Source of the DNA: Staphylococcus kloosii
GTDB taxonomy: Bacteria; Bacillota; Bacilli; Staphylococcales; Staphylococcaceae
Direction of reading: 5' to 3'
Length of the DNA stretch: 64,000 bases
Assembly (NCBI RefSeq): GCF_003019255.1
Contig: NZ_CP027846.1
Coordinates: 1,178,001 to 1,242,000 of the forward strand
Shown here: positions 52,103 through 61,295 of the stretch, in pieces
How the letters are laid out: each line of letters starts with the position of its first letter
How positions within the stretch are numbered: position 1 is the stretch's first letter
Translations under genes and position numbers: made by a program
The notes under the pieces: model-generated
Databases searched by the model: none
What the model saw: the letters and a program-made list of their open reading frames with translations, nothing else
Told to the model about the DNA's origin: nothing

Positions 52103-53464
52103 TTGAAGACGATTCAAAAAAATGACATAAAAGACGGTAAAGTTATTGATTTAACACATGAGGGTCACGGCGTCGTAAAAATTGATAACTATCCTATTTT
52201 TGTACCTAATACATTAATTAACGAAGAAATTGAATATAAAATTATCAAAGTCAAAAAGAATTTTGCCATTGGTAAATTAATGAATGTAATGCAAGAAAGT
52301 AAAGAACGAATTGAACCACCTTGTGTTTACTACTCTAAGTGTGGGGGATGCCAATTACAACATATGAGTTATAATGCGCAATTAGCTATGAAAAAAGAAC
52401 AAGTTGTTAATTTGTTTCATCGTAAAGGTGATTTTAAAGAAACAACGATTCACGATACGGTGGGTATGGAAAATCCTTGGCGTTATAGAAATAAATCTCA
52501 AATTCCCGTTGGTATAACGCAAGACAAAGATGTGAAAATGGGATTTTATCGACAACGCAGTCACGACATAATCAATATGGATGAATGTTTGATTCAAGAT
52601 AATCAACATCAACAAGTGATGAATGTCGTTAAACAGTTATTTAATGACTTAAAAGTAAGTATTTATAATGAACGTTCAAAGCAAGGACTAATGCGACACG
52701 TTGTTATTCGTACAGGGCACCATAGCGACGATTTAATGATAATATTTGTAACAAATGGTAAAAAGTTTAAACAAGCTCCAACAATTATTGAAAAATTGTT
52801 AGAAGCTTTTCCTAATGTAACAAGTATTAAACAGAACATAAATAAAACGCATTCCAATGTCATTATGGGCGATGAATCAATAACTTTATATGGTAAAGAT
52901 AAAATAGAAGACAGTTTATCTGACGTTACATTTAAAATTAGTGACCGTTCATTTTATCAAATAAATTCTGCCCAAACTGAAAATTTGTATCAACGTGCAA
53001 TTGATTATGCGCAGTTATCAGGTAACGAAATCGTTTTAGATACTTATTGTGGAATTGGAACGATAGGATTATCAATGGCATCACAAGTTAAACATGTTTA
53101 CGGTGTGGAAGTTGTTCCAGAAGCAATTGCAGATGCGCAGCAAAATGCGACTTTAAACCAGTTAGAAAATACTACTTTTGTCTGTGGCAAGGCTGAGGAT
53201 ACTATATTAAAATGGCAACAAGAAGGAATTCAGCCGGATGTTGTTATGGTAGATCCACCAAGAAAAGGGTGCGATGAATCCTTCATTCAAACTTTACTAA
53301 CTTTAGCGCCACAAAAGATAGTGTACATTTCTTGCAACCCTGCAACGCAACAACGAGATGCTGCAATGTTACAAGAAAAGTATAATTTAATTGAGATAAC
53401 ACCAGTCGATATGTTCCCACAAACTACACACGTTGAAACAGTTGCTTTATTTGAATTGAAGTAA
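52103..53464 (+). CDS. rlmCD: 23S rRNA uracil-C5 methyltransferase (TrmA/RlmCD family)
   Basis: A 453-residue SAM-dependent methyltransferase that makes 5-methyluridine in 23S rRNA. TRAM domain (residues about 5-55), Fe-S cysteines in PPCVYYSKCGGCQLQHM, SAM site VLDTYCGIGTIGLSMA, catalytic ISCNPATQQRD and the Cys/Pro motif VDPPRKGCD. TTG at 52103 has GGAG 8 nt upstream, better than the GTG at 52094 that overlaps it. Could be RlmD or RlmCD specifically; the paralogue is not seen here. Confidence 0.88.
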   Translation: MKTIQKNDIKDGKVIDLTHEGHGVVKIDNYPIFVPNTLINEEIEYKIIKVKKNFAIGKLMNVMQESKERIEPPCVYYSKCGGCQLQHMSYNAQLAMKKEQVVNLFHRKGDFKETTIHDTVGMENPWRYRNKSQIPVGITQDKDVKMGFYRQRSHDIINMDECLIQDNQHQQVMNVVKQLFNDLKVSIYNERSKQGLMRHVVIRTGHHSDDLMIIFVTNGKKFKQAPTIIEKLLEAFPNVTSIKQNINKTHSNVIMGDESITLYGKDKIEDSLSDVTFKISDRSFYQINSAQTENLYQRAIDYAQLSGNEIVLDTYCGIGTIGLSMASQVKHVYGVEVVPEAIADAQQNATLNQLENTTFVCGKAEDTILKWQQEGIQPDVVMVDPPRKGCDESFIQTLLTLAPQKIVYISCNPATQQRDAAMLQEKYNLIEITPVDMFPQTTHVETVALFELK

Positions 53465-53611
53465 TGAAATATTTCAAAATATGTAAAGTATTGCAGAATG
53501 ACTAGGTTTATTAAAATTGGATTACAGGCAATATATTCGATTGAATTTTATTTATCCACTATCTATAATCAAGGTATAAATATTCGATAAATATGTTAGG
53601 AGGGATATATT

Positions 53612-54163
53612 GTGTTTAAAATTAGTTTGTTTGATAATAAAAAAATGATGGAACGATTTGTGATTTTACAAGTAGCTATTGTAATGATGACTATCTTAAT
53701 TTCGTATAAAATAGCATACTTATATACGCATATTATTGAACAAGATATATTGTTTAATATCATTTACGGCATTTTAGGTCTAGTTGGTGTCGTTATTATC
53801 CATGAATTAATACATAATATATTGTTCCGAGTTTTTGCGAAAAATACAGCAAAACCTTCTTACCGTTACCATTATGGATTAATTTCAACGCATATGCCCG
53901 AGACGTATTATAAAAAATGGCAATATATACTTATTATGTTAGCACCACTATTTGTTTTAACATCACTACTCATTGTTGCCTTTACATTCTTATCGTATTC
54001 ATCAATTATTTTTATTAGTAGTTTCCACATTGGATATTGTCTATTTGATTTATATTTTACAATAGGACTATTAAATAATAATGTTAAATATGTTGAAAAT
54101 ACAGAACAGGGTATTTATTATTACACAGAATCTCCAGCTAAAATGCACACAGAACCTAAATAA
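53612..54163 (+). CDS. DUF3267 zinc metalloprotease-like membrane protein
   Basis: A 183-residue membrane protein. HEXXH motif HELIH (His64-His68) in helix 2 suggests a zinc protease-like active site, as in DUF3267. Four hydrophobic segments (residues about 17-38, 50-70, 105-125 and 132-152). GTG start with GGAGGG upstream. Function unknown; possibly intramembrane. Single gene, ended by a hairpin. Confidence 0.8.
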   Translation: MFKISLFDNKKMMERFVILQVAIVMMTILISYKIAYLYTHIIEQDILFNIIYGILGLVGVVIIHELIHNILFRVFAKNTAKPSYRYHYGLISTHMPETYYKKWQYILIMLAPLFVLTSLLIVAFTFLSYSSIIFISSFHIGYCLFDLYFTIGLLNNNVKYVENTEQGIYYYTESPAKMHTEPK

Positions 54164-54188
54164 TGTAATAATTTAAAATATAACGAAA

Positions 54189-54226
54189 CTCCAAAATGTT
54201 ATTAATACATTTTGGGGATTTTTTGT
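54189..54226 (+). terminator. Terminator after the DUF3267 gene
   Basis: The stem CTCCAAAATGT / ACATTTTGGGG is followed by T6. Confidence 0.88.
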
Positions 54227-54292
54227 TTAGAACTATAAAGGGCAGTAGTATACTTAAATTAATGAGAGTATATTTATGGGAGGTGAATCTAA

Positions 54293-55363
54293 ATGGGAGA
54301 AAGACGTATTATCCATATTGATATGGATTACTTTTTTGCGCAAGTAGAAATGAGAGACAATCCGAAATTAAAAGGGAAACCTGTTATTGTAGGCGGTAAA
54401 GCCAGTGGTAGAGGCGTAGTCTCAACGGCTTCTTATGAAGCAAGAAAATATGGCGTACATTCAGCGATGCCAATGGCACAAGCACATAAATTATGTCCGA
54501 ATGGTTATTATGTCACACCAAGATTTGAAGCTTATAAAGAAGCTTCTAATATAATAATGGAAATTTTCAAAAGTTACACAGAAGTTGTAGAGCCACTATC
54601 CTTGGATGAAGCCTATTTAGATATTACACACCTCGTTCGACCAGATTTGCCTGCTTCGCATATAGCACAATATATACGCCGTGATATAACAGAGCAAACG
54701 GAATTAACTGCCTCTGCAGGCGTATCGTATAATAAGTTTTTAGCTAAATTAGCAAGTGGCATGAATAAACCGAATGCTTTAACTGTTATTGACTATAATA
54801 ATGTGCATGATATTTTGATGAATTTAGACATAGGTGATTTTCCCGGTGTCGGTAAGGCTTCAAAACAAAAAATGCATGATAATAATATATTCACTGGTCA
54901 AGATTTGTATAACCAAAGTGAACGTGAATTAATAAGGTTATTTGGGAAAAGAGGGCATGGCTTATACAATAAAGCTCGAGGGATTGATCATAATCCTGTT
55001 AAGCAAACGCGAATACGTAAGTCGGTAGGGACAGAGCGTACATTCGCTACAGACGTTAATGACGACGAGCAAATATTACAAAAAATTTGGGAATTAAGTG
55101 AAAAGACTGCACAAAGACTAGCTAATTTACAAAAGTCAGGAAAAACAGTCACAGTAAAAATAAAAACGTACAAGTTTGAAACCTTTTCGAAGCAAAAAAG
55201 TTTAAGGGAAACTGTACGTTCTGAAACAGATATTTATAATATTGCATACGCATTATATACAGATCTTAAAGAACCAGAGATTCCAATTAGATTAGTAGGC
55301 GTTACGGTAGGGAATTTGGAAAAATCTACTTATGAAAACATGACAATTTATGATTATTTGTAA
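54293..55363 (+). CDS. dinB: DNA polymerase IV
   Basis: A 356-residue Y-family translesion polymerase. Catalytic acids are HIDMDYFFAQ (Asp8/Asp10) and PLSLDEAYLD; the helix-hairpin-helix DFPGVGKASKQKM follows; a little-finger domain is at the C-terminus. GGGAGG before the ATG. No LexA box is visible upstream. Convergent with the exonuclease gene, stop-to-stop 4 bp, with no hairpin. Confidence 0.96.
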   Translation: MGERRIIHIDMDYFFAQVEMRDNPKLKGKPVIVGGKASGRGVVSTASYEARKYGVHSAMPMAQAHKLCPNGYYVTPRFEAYKEASNIIMEIFKSYTEVVEPLSLDEAYLDITHLVRPDLPASHIAQYIRRDITEQTELTASAGVSYNKFLAKLASGMNKPNALTVIDYNNVHDILMNLDIGDFPGVGKASKQKMHDNNIFTGQDLYNQSERELIRLFGKRGHGLYNKARGIDHNPVKQTRIRKSVGTERTFATDVNDDEQILQKIWELSEKTAQRLANLQKSGKTVTVKIKTYKFETFSKQKSLRETVRSETDIYNIAYALYTDLKEPEIPIRLVGVTVGNLEKSTYENMTIYDYL

Positions 55364-55367
55364 ACGT

Positions 55368-55922
55368 CTAATCTTTGTCTTTCAATTGTTTACCATATAC
55401 GTTAAGCATAGTCGCTAAATTATCATAATGTTTTAACAAGCGAAATGTTATCATCGCGCAAGCTTTTGCATCGTTTAAAGCATCGTGATGTCCGTGAAAA
55501 TCCAAATTATAAAACTGCATCATATGATTTAAACCATAACGATGATTATTTATCGTACGACGAGCTAATTGCAGTGAACAAAAATAAGTCATACTCGGTG
55601 TGTCTTTACCACATGATTTAATACTTTCATGAAGCACGTTCATATCAAAAGCAGCATTATGAGCCACTACAGGTAAGCCATCAATAAAATCTAACATATA
55701 TGGATATACTTCTGTAAAAGTAGGGGATGTTTCTACTTCTTCTGGATGGATGCCGTGAACGGCTATATTTTGTTGTGAAAAATAGTCATTAGGATTAACT
55801 AACGTATAAAAAGTCTCCACAATTTCATGGTTCACTACTTTTACCATCCCTACAGAACAAATACTTGTTCTCTTACCGTTAGCAGTTTCAAAGTCCAATG
55901 CTACAAATGCATTTTCAGCCAT
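55368..55922 (-). CDS. 3'-5' exonuclease (DEDDh, DnaQ-like)
   Basis: A 184-residue proofreading-type nuclease. Motifs VALDFETANG (ExoI), HNAAFDMNVL (ExoII) and HHDALNDAKACA (ExoIIIe, DEDDh). ATG 55922 is used; the in-frame ATG 6 codons earlier lacks a ribosome site. It is not fused to a polymerase. Convergent with dinB, suggesting DNA repair by context only. Function otherwise unassigned. Confidence 0.85.
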   Translation of the reverse strand: MAENAFVALDFETANGKRTSICSVGMVKVVNHEIVETFYTLVNPNDYFSQQNIAVHGIHPEEVETSPTFTEVYPYMLDFIDGLPVVAHNAAFDMNVLHESIKSCGKDTPSMTYFCSLQLARRTINNHRYGLNHMMQFYNLDFHGHHDALNDAKACAMITFRLLKHYDNLATMLNVYGKQLKDKD

Positions 55923-56008
55923 TACAATACTTCCCTTCATAAATTAGAAGATAAAACATTAATCGTTTTACCATATTCCAAGTACATAATGTACATTTTA
56001 TTATATAA

Positions 56009-56097
56009 TAAAAAATAAGGGTGGACATAGGCAAGATAAAATACTTATATAGGTATATAAGTTTAGTCTATAACCTAAGTTCACCCTTTATTGAAAT
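56009..56097 (-). terminator. Large hairpin terminating ftnA
   Basis: AATAAGGGTG.. with ..CACCCTTTATT, plus inner pairs ACATAGG / CCTAAGT; a T-run follows on the minus strand. About 85 nt, unusually long for a simple terminator. Confidence 0.65.
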
Positions 56098-56121
56098 TAC
56101 TAATTAGAACTTGTATTAAAT

Positions 56122-56622
56122 TTATTCTTCATCAAATGTGCGTGCAGCAAGCTCTTTTTCATATAAATATAAAGTATTATGATCATCACCGATGCGGTTT
56201 AAATAATCGATGTGTGTTTCAAACATTGCTTCTTCTTCTACTTGTTCATCTAAGAACCAGTTTAAGAATGAGATTGTAGCATAATCTTTATCTTTATTTG
56301 CGATGTCAGATAGATTATAAAATCTACGTGTAACATCTTGTTCTTGAGCTAAACCATCTTCAAATGTTTCTAAAATACTGCTGAATTCTGATTTTGGTGC
56401 AGAAATTGCTGAAAATTCAGCGTGCTCACCGCGGTCATTGATATAGTCATAGATTTTCTTACCGTGGAAACGTTCTTCTTTAGCTTGCTGAATATAGAAA
56501 TTAGCAAAACCTTCGTAAGATTTATTGTCACAATAAGCTGCCATTGCCATATATGCATGTGCTGCATAGTATTCGTGATTCATTTGTTCATTTAATGCAT
56601 TTAATAATTCTTTATTTAACAT
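56122..56622 (-). CDS. ftnA: Ferritin
   Basis: A 166-residue ferritin that stores iron. ATG 56622 follows GGAGG; the open frame upstream is not coding. Ferroxidase ligands sit in EQMNHEYYAAHAYMAM, EERFHGKKIYDYI and EEEAMFETHIDYLN. The 15-bp PerR-like box at 56684 fits control by PerR (peroxide), as in S. aureus. Divergent from murT. Confidence 0.95.
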   Translation of the reverse strand: MLNKELLNALNEQMNHEYYAAHAYMAMAAYCDNKSYEGFANFYIQQAKEERFHGKKIYDYINDRGEHAEFSAISAPKSEFSSILETFEDGLAQEQDVTRRFYNLSDIANKDKDYATISFLNWFLDEQVEEEAMFETHIDYLNRIGDDHNTLYLYEKELAARTFDEE

Positions 56623-56683
56623 AAGTAATTGGCCTCCTATACTTAATTGATATAAGTATAGCAAATCTATTCTCATTAGTAAA

Positions 56684-56698
56684 TAATAATTATTATAA
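56684..56698. promoter_or_regulatory. PerR box upstream of ftnA
   Basis: TAATAATTATTATAA; reverse strand TTATAATAATTATTA matches the PerR consensus TTATAATNATTATAA at 14 of 15 positions. It lies between divergent ftnA and murT. Confidence 0.75.
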
Positions 56699-56793
56699 TC
56701 TAGGATGTATTCAACATTTTTAATTGAGAATGCTATAGAAAGAAAAAAAGTCGTGTTATAATATTTTGTGCGAGTAATATAGGGAGGTTATTT

Positions 56794-58104
56794 ATGAGAC
56801 ATTGGACAGCTACAACTTTGGCAAAGCTAGCACGTAAAGCAAGTAGAGCAGCAGGTAAAAAAGGTACTGATCTACCAGGCCAAGTTGCAAGAAAATTAGA
56901 TAAAAATATTTTAAGAAATTTAGCTACAAAAGTAGATGACATAGTATTTATAAGTGGTACTAATGGTAAGACAACGACTTCGAATTTAATTGGCTACACA
57001 TTAAAAGAAAATAATATAGAGATTATACATAATAATGAAGGAGCCAATATGGCTGCTGGTATTACGTCAGCATTTATTTTACAAAACAACCAAAATACGA
57101 AAATAGCAATTATCGAGATAGATGAGGGGAGTATCCCTAGAGTATTAAATGAAGTAACACCTACTATGATGGTGTTTACTAATTTCTTTAGAGACCAAAT
57201 GGACCGTTTCGGCGAAATAGATATTATGGTAAATAATATCGCGCAGGCTATTAGTAATAAAGGTATCAAACTGTTACTAAACGCTGATGATCCATTTGTT
57301 AGTAGATTAAAAATAGCTAGTGACAATGTTTTATATTATGGCATGCAAAAGCATGTGCACGAATTTGAACAAAGTACTATGAATGAAAGTAAATATTGCC
57401 CTAACTGTGGTCGATTATTACATTATGATTATATTCACTATAATCAAATAGGTCATTATCATTGTGAATGCGGATTTAAAAGGGAACAACCTAAATATGA
57501 AGTCACAAACTTTAATTTATCACCTTTCATTGACATGGAAGTTAATAACGCTAAATTCGATATGAAAATAGCAGGTGATTTTAATGCATATAATGCCTTA
57601 GCCGCATATTCTGTATTAAAAGAATTAGGATTAAGTGATGACTCAATTCGTAATGGCTTTGAATCTTATACTTCACATAATGGTAGAATGCAGTATTTCA
57701 AAAATAATCAAAAAGAAGCTATGATAAATCTTGCTAAAAACCCTGCAGGTATGAACTCAAGTTTATCAGTTGGTGAACAAATTGAAGGTAATAAGGTCTA
57801 TCTTTTAAGCTTAAATGATAATGCTGCCGATGGACGTGACACTTCTTGGATTTATGACGCCGATTTTGAAAAACTTTCAAGACAATCTATCGAAGTAATA
57901 ATTGTTACAGGTACAAGAGCTGAAGAGCTACATTTACGATTGAAATTAGCTGAAGTCGACGTACCAGTTATTGTGGAGAAAGATATCTATAAGGCAACTG
58001 CACTATCAATGAACTATAATAGCTTCACTGTTGCAATACCGAATTATACCTCTTTATCTCCAATGTTAGATCAATTAAACCGCTCATTTAAGGAGGACAA
58101 ATAG
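56794..58104 (+). CDS. murT: MurT, lipid II isoglutaminyl synthase subunit
   Basis: A 436-residue Mur-ligase-like subunit that with GatD amidates D-Glu of lipid II. ATP site SGTNGKTTTSNL near residue 57-66; Mur domain NDNAADGRDTSW; a Cys-ribbon zinc insert CPNCGRLL...CECGF (around residues 202-227), diagnostic of MurT. GGGAGG precedes the ATG. Followed by gatD after 1 bp with GGAGG inside murT. Confidence 0.96.
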   Translation: MRHWTATTLAKLARKASRAAGKKGTDLPGQVARKLDKNILRNLATKVDDIVFISGTNGKTTTSNLIGYTLKENNIEIIHNNEGANMAAGITSAFILQNNQNTKIAIIEIDEGSIPRVLNEVTPTMMVFTNFFRDQMDRFGEIDIMVNNIAQAISNKGIKLLLNADDPFVSRLKIASDNVLYYGMQKHVHEFEQSTMNESKYCPNCGRLLHYDYIHYNQIGHYHCECGFKREQPKYEVTNFNLSPFIDMEVNNAKFDMKIAGDFNAYNALAAYSVLKELGLSDDSIRNGFESYTSHNGRMQYFKNNQKEAMINLAKNPAGMNSSLSVGEQIEGNKVYLLSLNDNAADGRDTSWIYDADFEKLSRQSIEVIIVTGTRAEELHLRLKLAEVDVPVIVEKDIYKATALSMNYNSFTVAIPNYTSLSPMLDQLNRSFKEDK

Positions 58105-58105
58105 T

Positions 58106-58822
58106 ATGAATGAATTAAATATATATCATTTTATGCCAGATAAATTAAACTTATATAGTGATATAGGAAATATCATTGCCCTTCGTCAAAGAGCTAAACT
58201 TAGAAATATCAAAGTTAATGTGATTGATATTAATGAAACTGAAGGTATAACACTAGATGATTGTGACATTTTCTTTATCGGCGGTGGGAGTGATAGAGAA
58301 CAATCACTTGCTACTAAAGAATTAAGTAAGATTAAGACAATACTCAAAGATGCAATAGAAGATGGTATGCCTGGTTTAACAATTTGTGGCGGATACCAAT
58401 TTTTAGGTAGTAAATATATTACGCCAGATGGTACAGAATTAGAAGGTCTGAACATTCTAGACTTTTATACTAAGTCACAAAAGGATAGATTAACTGGAGA
58501 TATCGTTATTGAAAGCGAAACATTCGGTACTATCGTTGGATTTGAAAATCATGGCGGCAGAACTTATCATGATTTTGGTACATTAGGTAATGTAACGCAT
58601 GGTTTTGGAAATAATGATAAAGATGGTAAAGAAGGTATTCATTATAAAAACTTATTGGGTACTTATTTACATGGACCAATATTACCAAAAAACCATGAAA
58701 TTACTGACTATCTGTTAACTAAGGCTTGTGAACGTAAAGGTATTCCATTCGAACCTGTAAATGTCGACAATGACATCGAAGAAGCGGCCAAACAAGTTAT
58801 CGTAGATCGAGTGAAAAAATAA
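58106..58822 (+). CDS. gatD: GatD, glutamine amidotransferase of lipid II amidation
   Basis: A 238-residue class I-type glutaminase. Cys94 in LTICGGYQFLG is the nucleophile and the His in LHGPILPKNH its partner. Supplies ammonia to MurT. It overlaps the operon tightly and ends at a hairpin. The pair is essential in S. aureus for normal beta-lactam and lysozyme resistance. Confidence 0.96.
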   Translation: MNELNIYHFMPDKLNLYSDIGNIIALRQRAKLRNIKVNVIDINETEGITLDDCDIFFIGGGSDREQSLATKELSKIKTILKDAIEDGMPGLTICGGYQFLGSKYITPDGTELEGLNILDFYTKSQKDRLTGDIVIESETFGTIVGFENHGGRTYHDFGTLGNVTHGFGNNDKDGKEGIHYKNLLGTYLHGPILPKNHEITDYLLTKACERKGIPFEPVNVDNDIEEAAKQVIVDRVKK

Positions 58823-58828
58823 TTATAA

Positions 58829-58876
58829 ATAAAGCCAATCAACTTAGTTAATCAAGTTGATTGGCTTTTTAATTAC
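58829..58876 (+). terminator. Terminator of murT-gatD
   Basis: AAGCCAATCAACTTA / TCAAGTTGATTGGCTTTTT stem with T-run; also flanked by an A-run for the convergent gene. Confidence 0.88.
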
Positions 58877-58888
58877 TTATTATAGTTG

Positions 58889-59875
58889 TTAAGCGTATCT
58901 GTCATCAAGGATACGATAAATTAACAATATCTCATATATGATATGACTCTTAAGTTGATGGACGTCAAATTCATCTAAATTTTTAACAGAGTTTTTCAAT
59001 ATAGAGGCACTTTCCTTTTCTCTTTCAAAATGGCCTGTCGCAATAATTTGATTAATATTATTAGCTATTTTAAGCATTGCCAATTTTTCATTGTTATCAA
59101 AATGAATAATTGTCTTTTTAGGCAAATAAATAATATTTGATAGATGTGAAATAAATAGTCTGTCAGTGGTAGCTAAAGTTTGAAACTTTTTAAATTTAAT
59201 CCATTCTGATTCACCATATTTGTGGTAAGATAATTCGTCGGATTGATAAGCTAATAAAGCTTCAATCTTTTGCGTAGCTATTAGTAATTTATTATATTTT
59301 TTAATTGATGAGTCTGATTTGTACTGGCTTAATAATAATTCTTGCATTCTTTCGCTATATAAAGCATACATTTTTTCTTCAGTCTCACGTAATAAATTTT
59401 CGATTTGATCGTAATATTTCGGAGGTAAAATAATAAAATTAACTAATGCTGCAGTGCCTAATCCTATTACTGCTGTTAATAGTCTTGAGAAGAAATTAAA
59501 AATATATGCATCGTGTATGCCTGGAATCATCGCCATGGCAGTTAATGTTGCGACTGTAGTACCTGCATGTAAGTTTAATTTAGTACAAACCAAAATTGTA
59601 AGGGTGGCAGCAAATGCATAGGAAAAAGGAGATTGATCTCCAAAAATAAAAGTAAATAATACTGCAAATAATGCGCCAATTACAGTTGCAGGTAACCGTC
59701 TATAACCTTTTTTTATTGAGGCTTTTGCAGTAGGTTCTATCGTAACAACCGCACTTAATATGGCAAATATAGGGTTTAGGTTTAAAAGCATACAAAATAG
59801 AGCCGTTAAAAATGTTGCTAAACCAGTTTTTAATGTTCGTGCACCAACTAATCTTTTATACCATTTGTCATTCAT
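58889..59875 (-). CDS. Aromatic acid exporter family protein (FUSC/ArAE-like)
   Basis: A 328-residue membrane protein. Six N-terminal hydrophobic segments (residues about 12-30, 33-45, 59-77, 85-105, 108-120, 125-148) are followed by a long helical cytoplasmic domain, as in the ArAE_1/FUSC family. Substrate unknown. Divergent from map by about 160 bp. Conserved next to murT-gatD in staphylococci. Confidence 0.82.
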   Translation of the reverse strand: MNDKWYKRLVGARTLKTGLATFLTALFCMLLNLNPIFAILSAVVTIEPTAKASIKKGYRRLPATVIGALFAVLFTFIFGDQSPFSYAFAATLTILVCTKLNLHAGTTVATLTAMAMIPGIHDAYIFNFFSRLLTAVIGLGTAALVNFIILPPKYYDQIENLLRETEEKMYALYSERMQELLLSQYKSDSSIKKYNKLLIATQKIEALLAYQSDELSYHKYGESEWIKFKKFQTLATTDRLFISHLSNIIYLPKKTIIHFDNNEKLAMLKIANNINQIIATGHFEREKESASILKNSVKNLDEFDVHQLKSHIIYEILLIYRILDDRYA

Positions 59876-60033
59876 TAGAAAATCTCCATTATATAATTAA
59901 GTTATTCTTAAACTGTGTAATTTAAAATACGTTAATGTTAAACTATATATGCTTAAATACTGTCTATTATTATAACAAAAAAATCTGCTATAATAATAAG
60001 TAAGATAAATTATTTAAAAAGGAACGGGATAAA

Positions 60034-60786
60034 ATGATTGTTAAAACAGAAGAAGAACTAGCAGCTTTGAAAGATATAGGTTATATTTGTGCGCTTGTCA
60101 GAGACAAAATGCAAGAAGCTACTGTAGTAGGTATTACTACAAAAGAGCTCGATGATATTGCTAAAGATTTATTTGAACAACACGGTGCTATTTCGGCTCC
60201 AATACATGACGAAAATTTTCCAGGTCAAACTTGCATTAGTGTGAATGAAGAAGTTGCTCACGGCATCCCTGGTAAAAGAGTAATTCGTGAAGGTGACTTA
60301 GTTAATATAGATGTATCTGCACTTAAAAATGGTTATTATGCTGATACAGGTATTTCATTTGTTGTCGGAGAATCTGATAATCCATTAAAACAAAAAGTTT
60401 GTGATGTAGCTTTAGAGGCTTTCGAAGCTGCAATGACGAAAATTAAACCAGGTACTAAATTAAGCCAAATTGGTAGAGCAGTACATGCTACAGCACGAAA
60501 AAATGACGTTACAGTTATTAAAAATTTAACTGGTCACGGTGTTGGCCAATCATTACACGAAGCACCAAGTCATGTAATGAACTACTTTGATCCAAAAGAT
60601 AAAACGTTACTTAAAGAAGGTACAGTATTAGCGGTTGAACCATTTATTTCTTCAAATGCTACATATGTATCAGAAGGTAAAAATGAATGGGCATTTGAAA
60701 CGAAAGATAAAAGTTTTGTTGCACAAATTGAACATACAGTTATCGTAACGAAAGATGGCCCATTATTAACTACCAAAATTGATTAA
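60034..60786 (+). CDS. map: Type I methionine aminopeptidase
   Basis: Removes N-terminal Met from nascent proteins. 250 residues; metal ligands in NIDVSALKNGYYADTG (Asp), TGHGVGQSLHEAP (His), VEPF (Glu) and IEHTVIV (Glu). GGAACGGG upstream. Single gene; nearby vra operon is separate. Confidence 0.95.
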   Translation: MIVKTEEELAALKDIGYICALVRDKMQEATVVGITTKELDDIAKDLFEQHGAISAPIHDENFPGQTCISVNEEVAHGIPGKRVIREGDLVNIDVSALKNGYYADTGISFVVGESDNPLKQKVCDVALEAFEAAMTKIKPGTKLSQIGRAVHATARKNDVTVIKNLTGHGVGQSLHEAPSHVMNYFDPKDKTLLKEGTVLAVEPFISSNATYVSEGKNEWAFETKDKSFVAQIEHTVIVTKDGPLLTTKID

Positions 60787-60819
60787 ATTTCAATTTTCGG
60801 TCTAAAGTCCTAATGTAAG

Positions 60820-60850
60820 ATGGTTCCGGAGCCTATTAAAATGGTTCCGG
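60820..60850 (+). promoter_or_regulatory. Tandem 10-bp repeats in the vra promoter
   Basis: ATGGTTCCGG occurs at 60820-60829 and 60841-60850, exactly 21 bp apart (two helical turns), just before and across the -35 region of the -10 TATAAT (60859-60864). This is probably the binding site of VraR or another regulator. Confidence 0.6.
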
Positions 60851-60892
60851 TAATTTTTTATAATGAAACCTAATCAATGATGAGGTGGTTTC

Positions 60893-61279
60893 ATGAACTA
60901 TATTACGACATACTTAAATGACATTTGTAAAAACACATTTGAAGTAGGATTAAAGTCTTACAAAGAAAAATTAGATTTAAAATTAGAAAGCATTGAACAA
61001 TATATCGCTTATCTAATTGAGAAAAAAGAACGAATTCGTAACATGATTGACAGCTTGACACTAAAATTAGAAAATAAATACATCGATATGATAGATTACA
61101 CACATGTTAATTGTGCTCAAGAAATTGAAAACAATGAAATCGATTCAATTAAAGCAATGCTTAATAAAATGGAAGCAGACTATGCACGTATTGAAGCAGA
61201 TTTATCACAACAAGCCAAAGAAAAAATCAATACCGAAACTGAATGTGAATTTATCGAACGCATAAGTTTAGTCGCTTAA
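60893..61279 (+). CDS. vraU: VraU-like first gene of the vra operon
   Basis: A 128-residue soluble, largely helical protein. Its coiled-coil runs about residues 20-60 and 85-120 (KEKLDLKLESIEQYIAYLIEKK and IDSIKAMLNKMEADYARIEADL). It matches the first ORF of the S. aureus vraUTSR operon by length and position. Function unknown. Ribosome site GAGGTGG. Cotranscribed with vraTSR. Confidence 0.85.
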   Translation: MNYITTYLNDICKNTFEVGLKSYKEKLDLKLESIEQYIAYLIEKKERIRNMIDSLTLKLENKYIDMIDYTHVNCAQEIENNEIDSIKAMLNKMEADYARIEADLSQQAKEKINTETECEFIERISLVA

Positions 61280-61295
61280 AGAAGGGTGGCGAATC

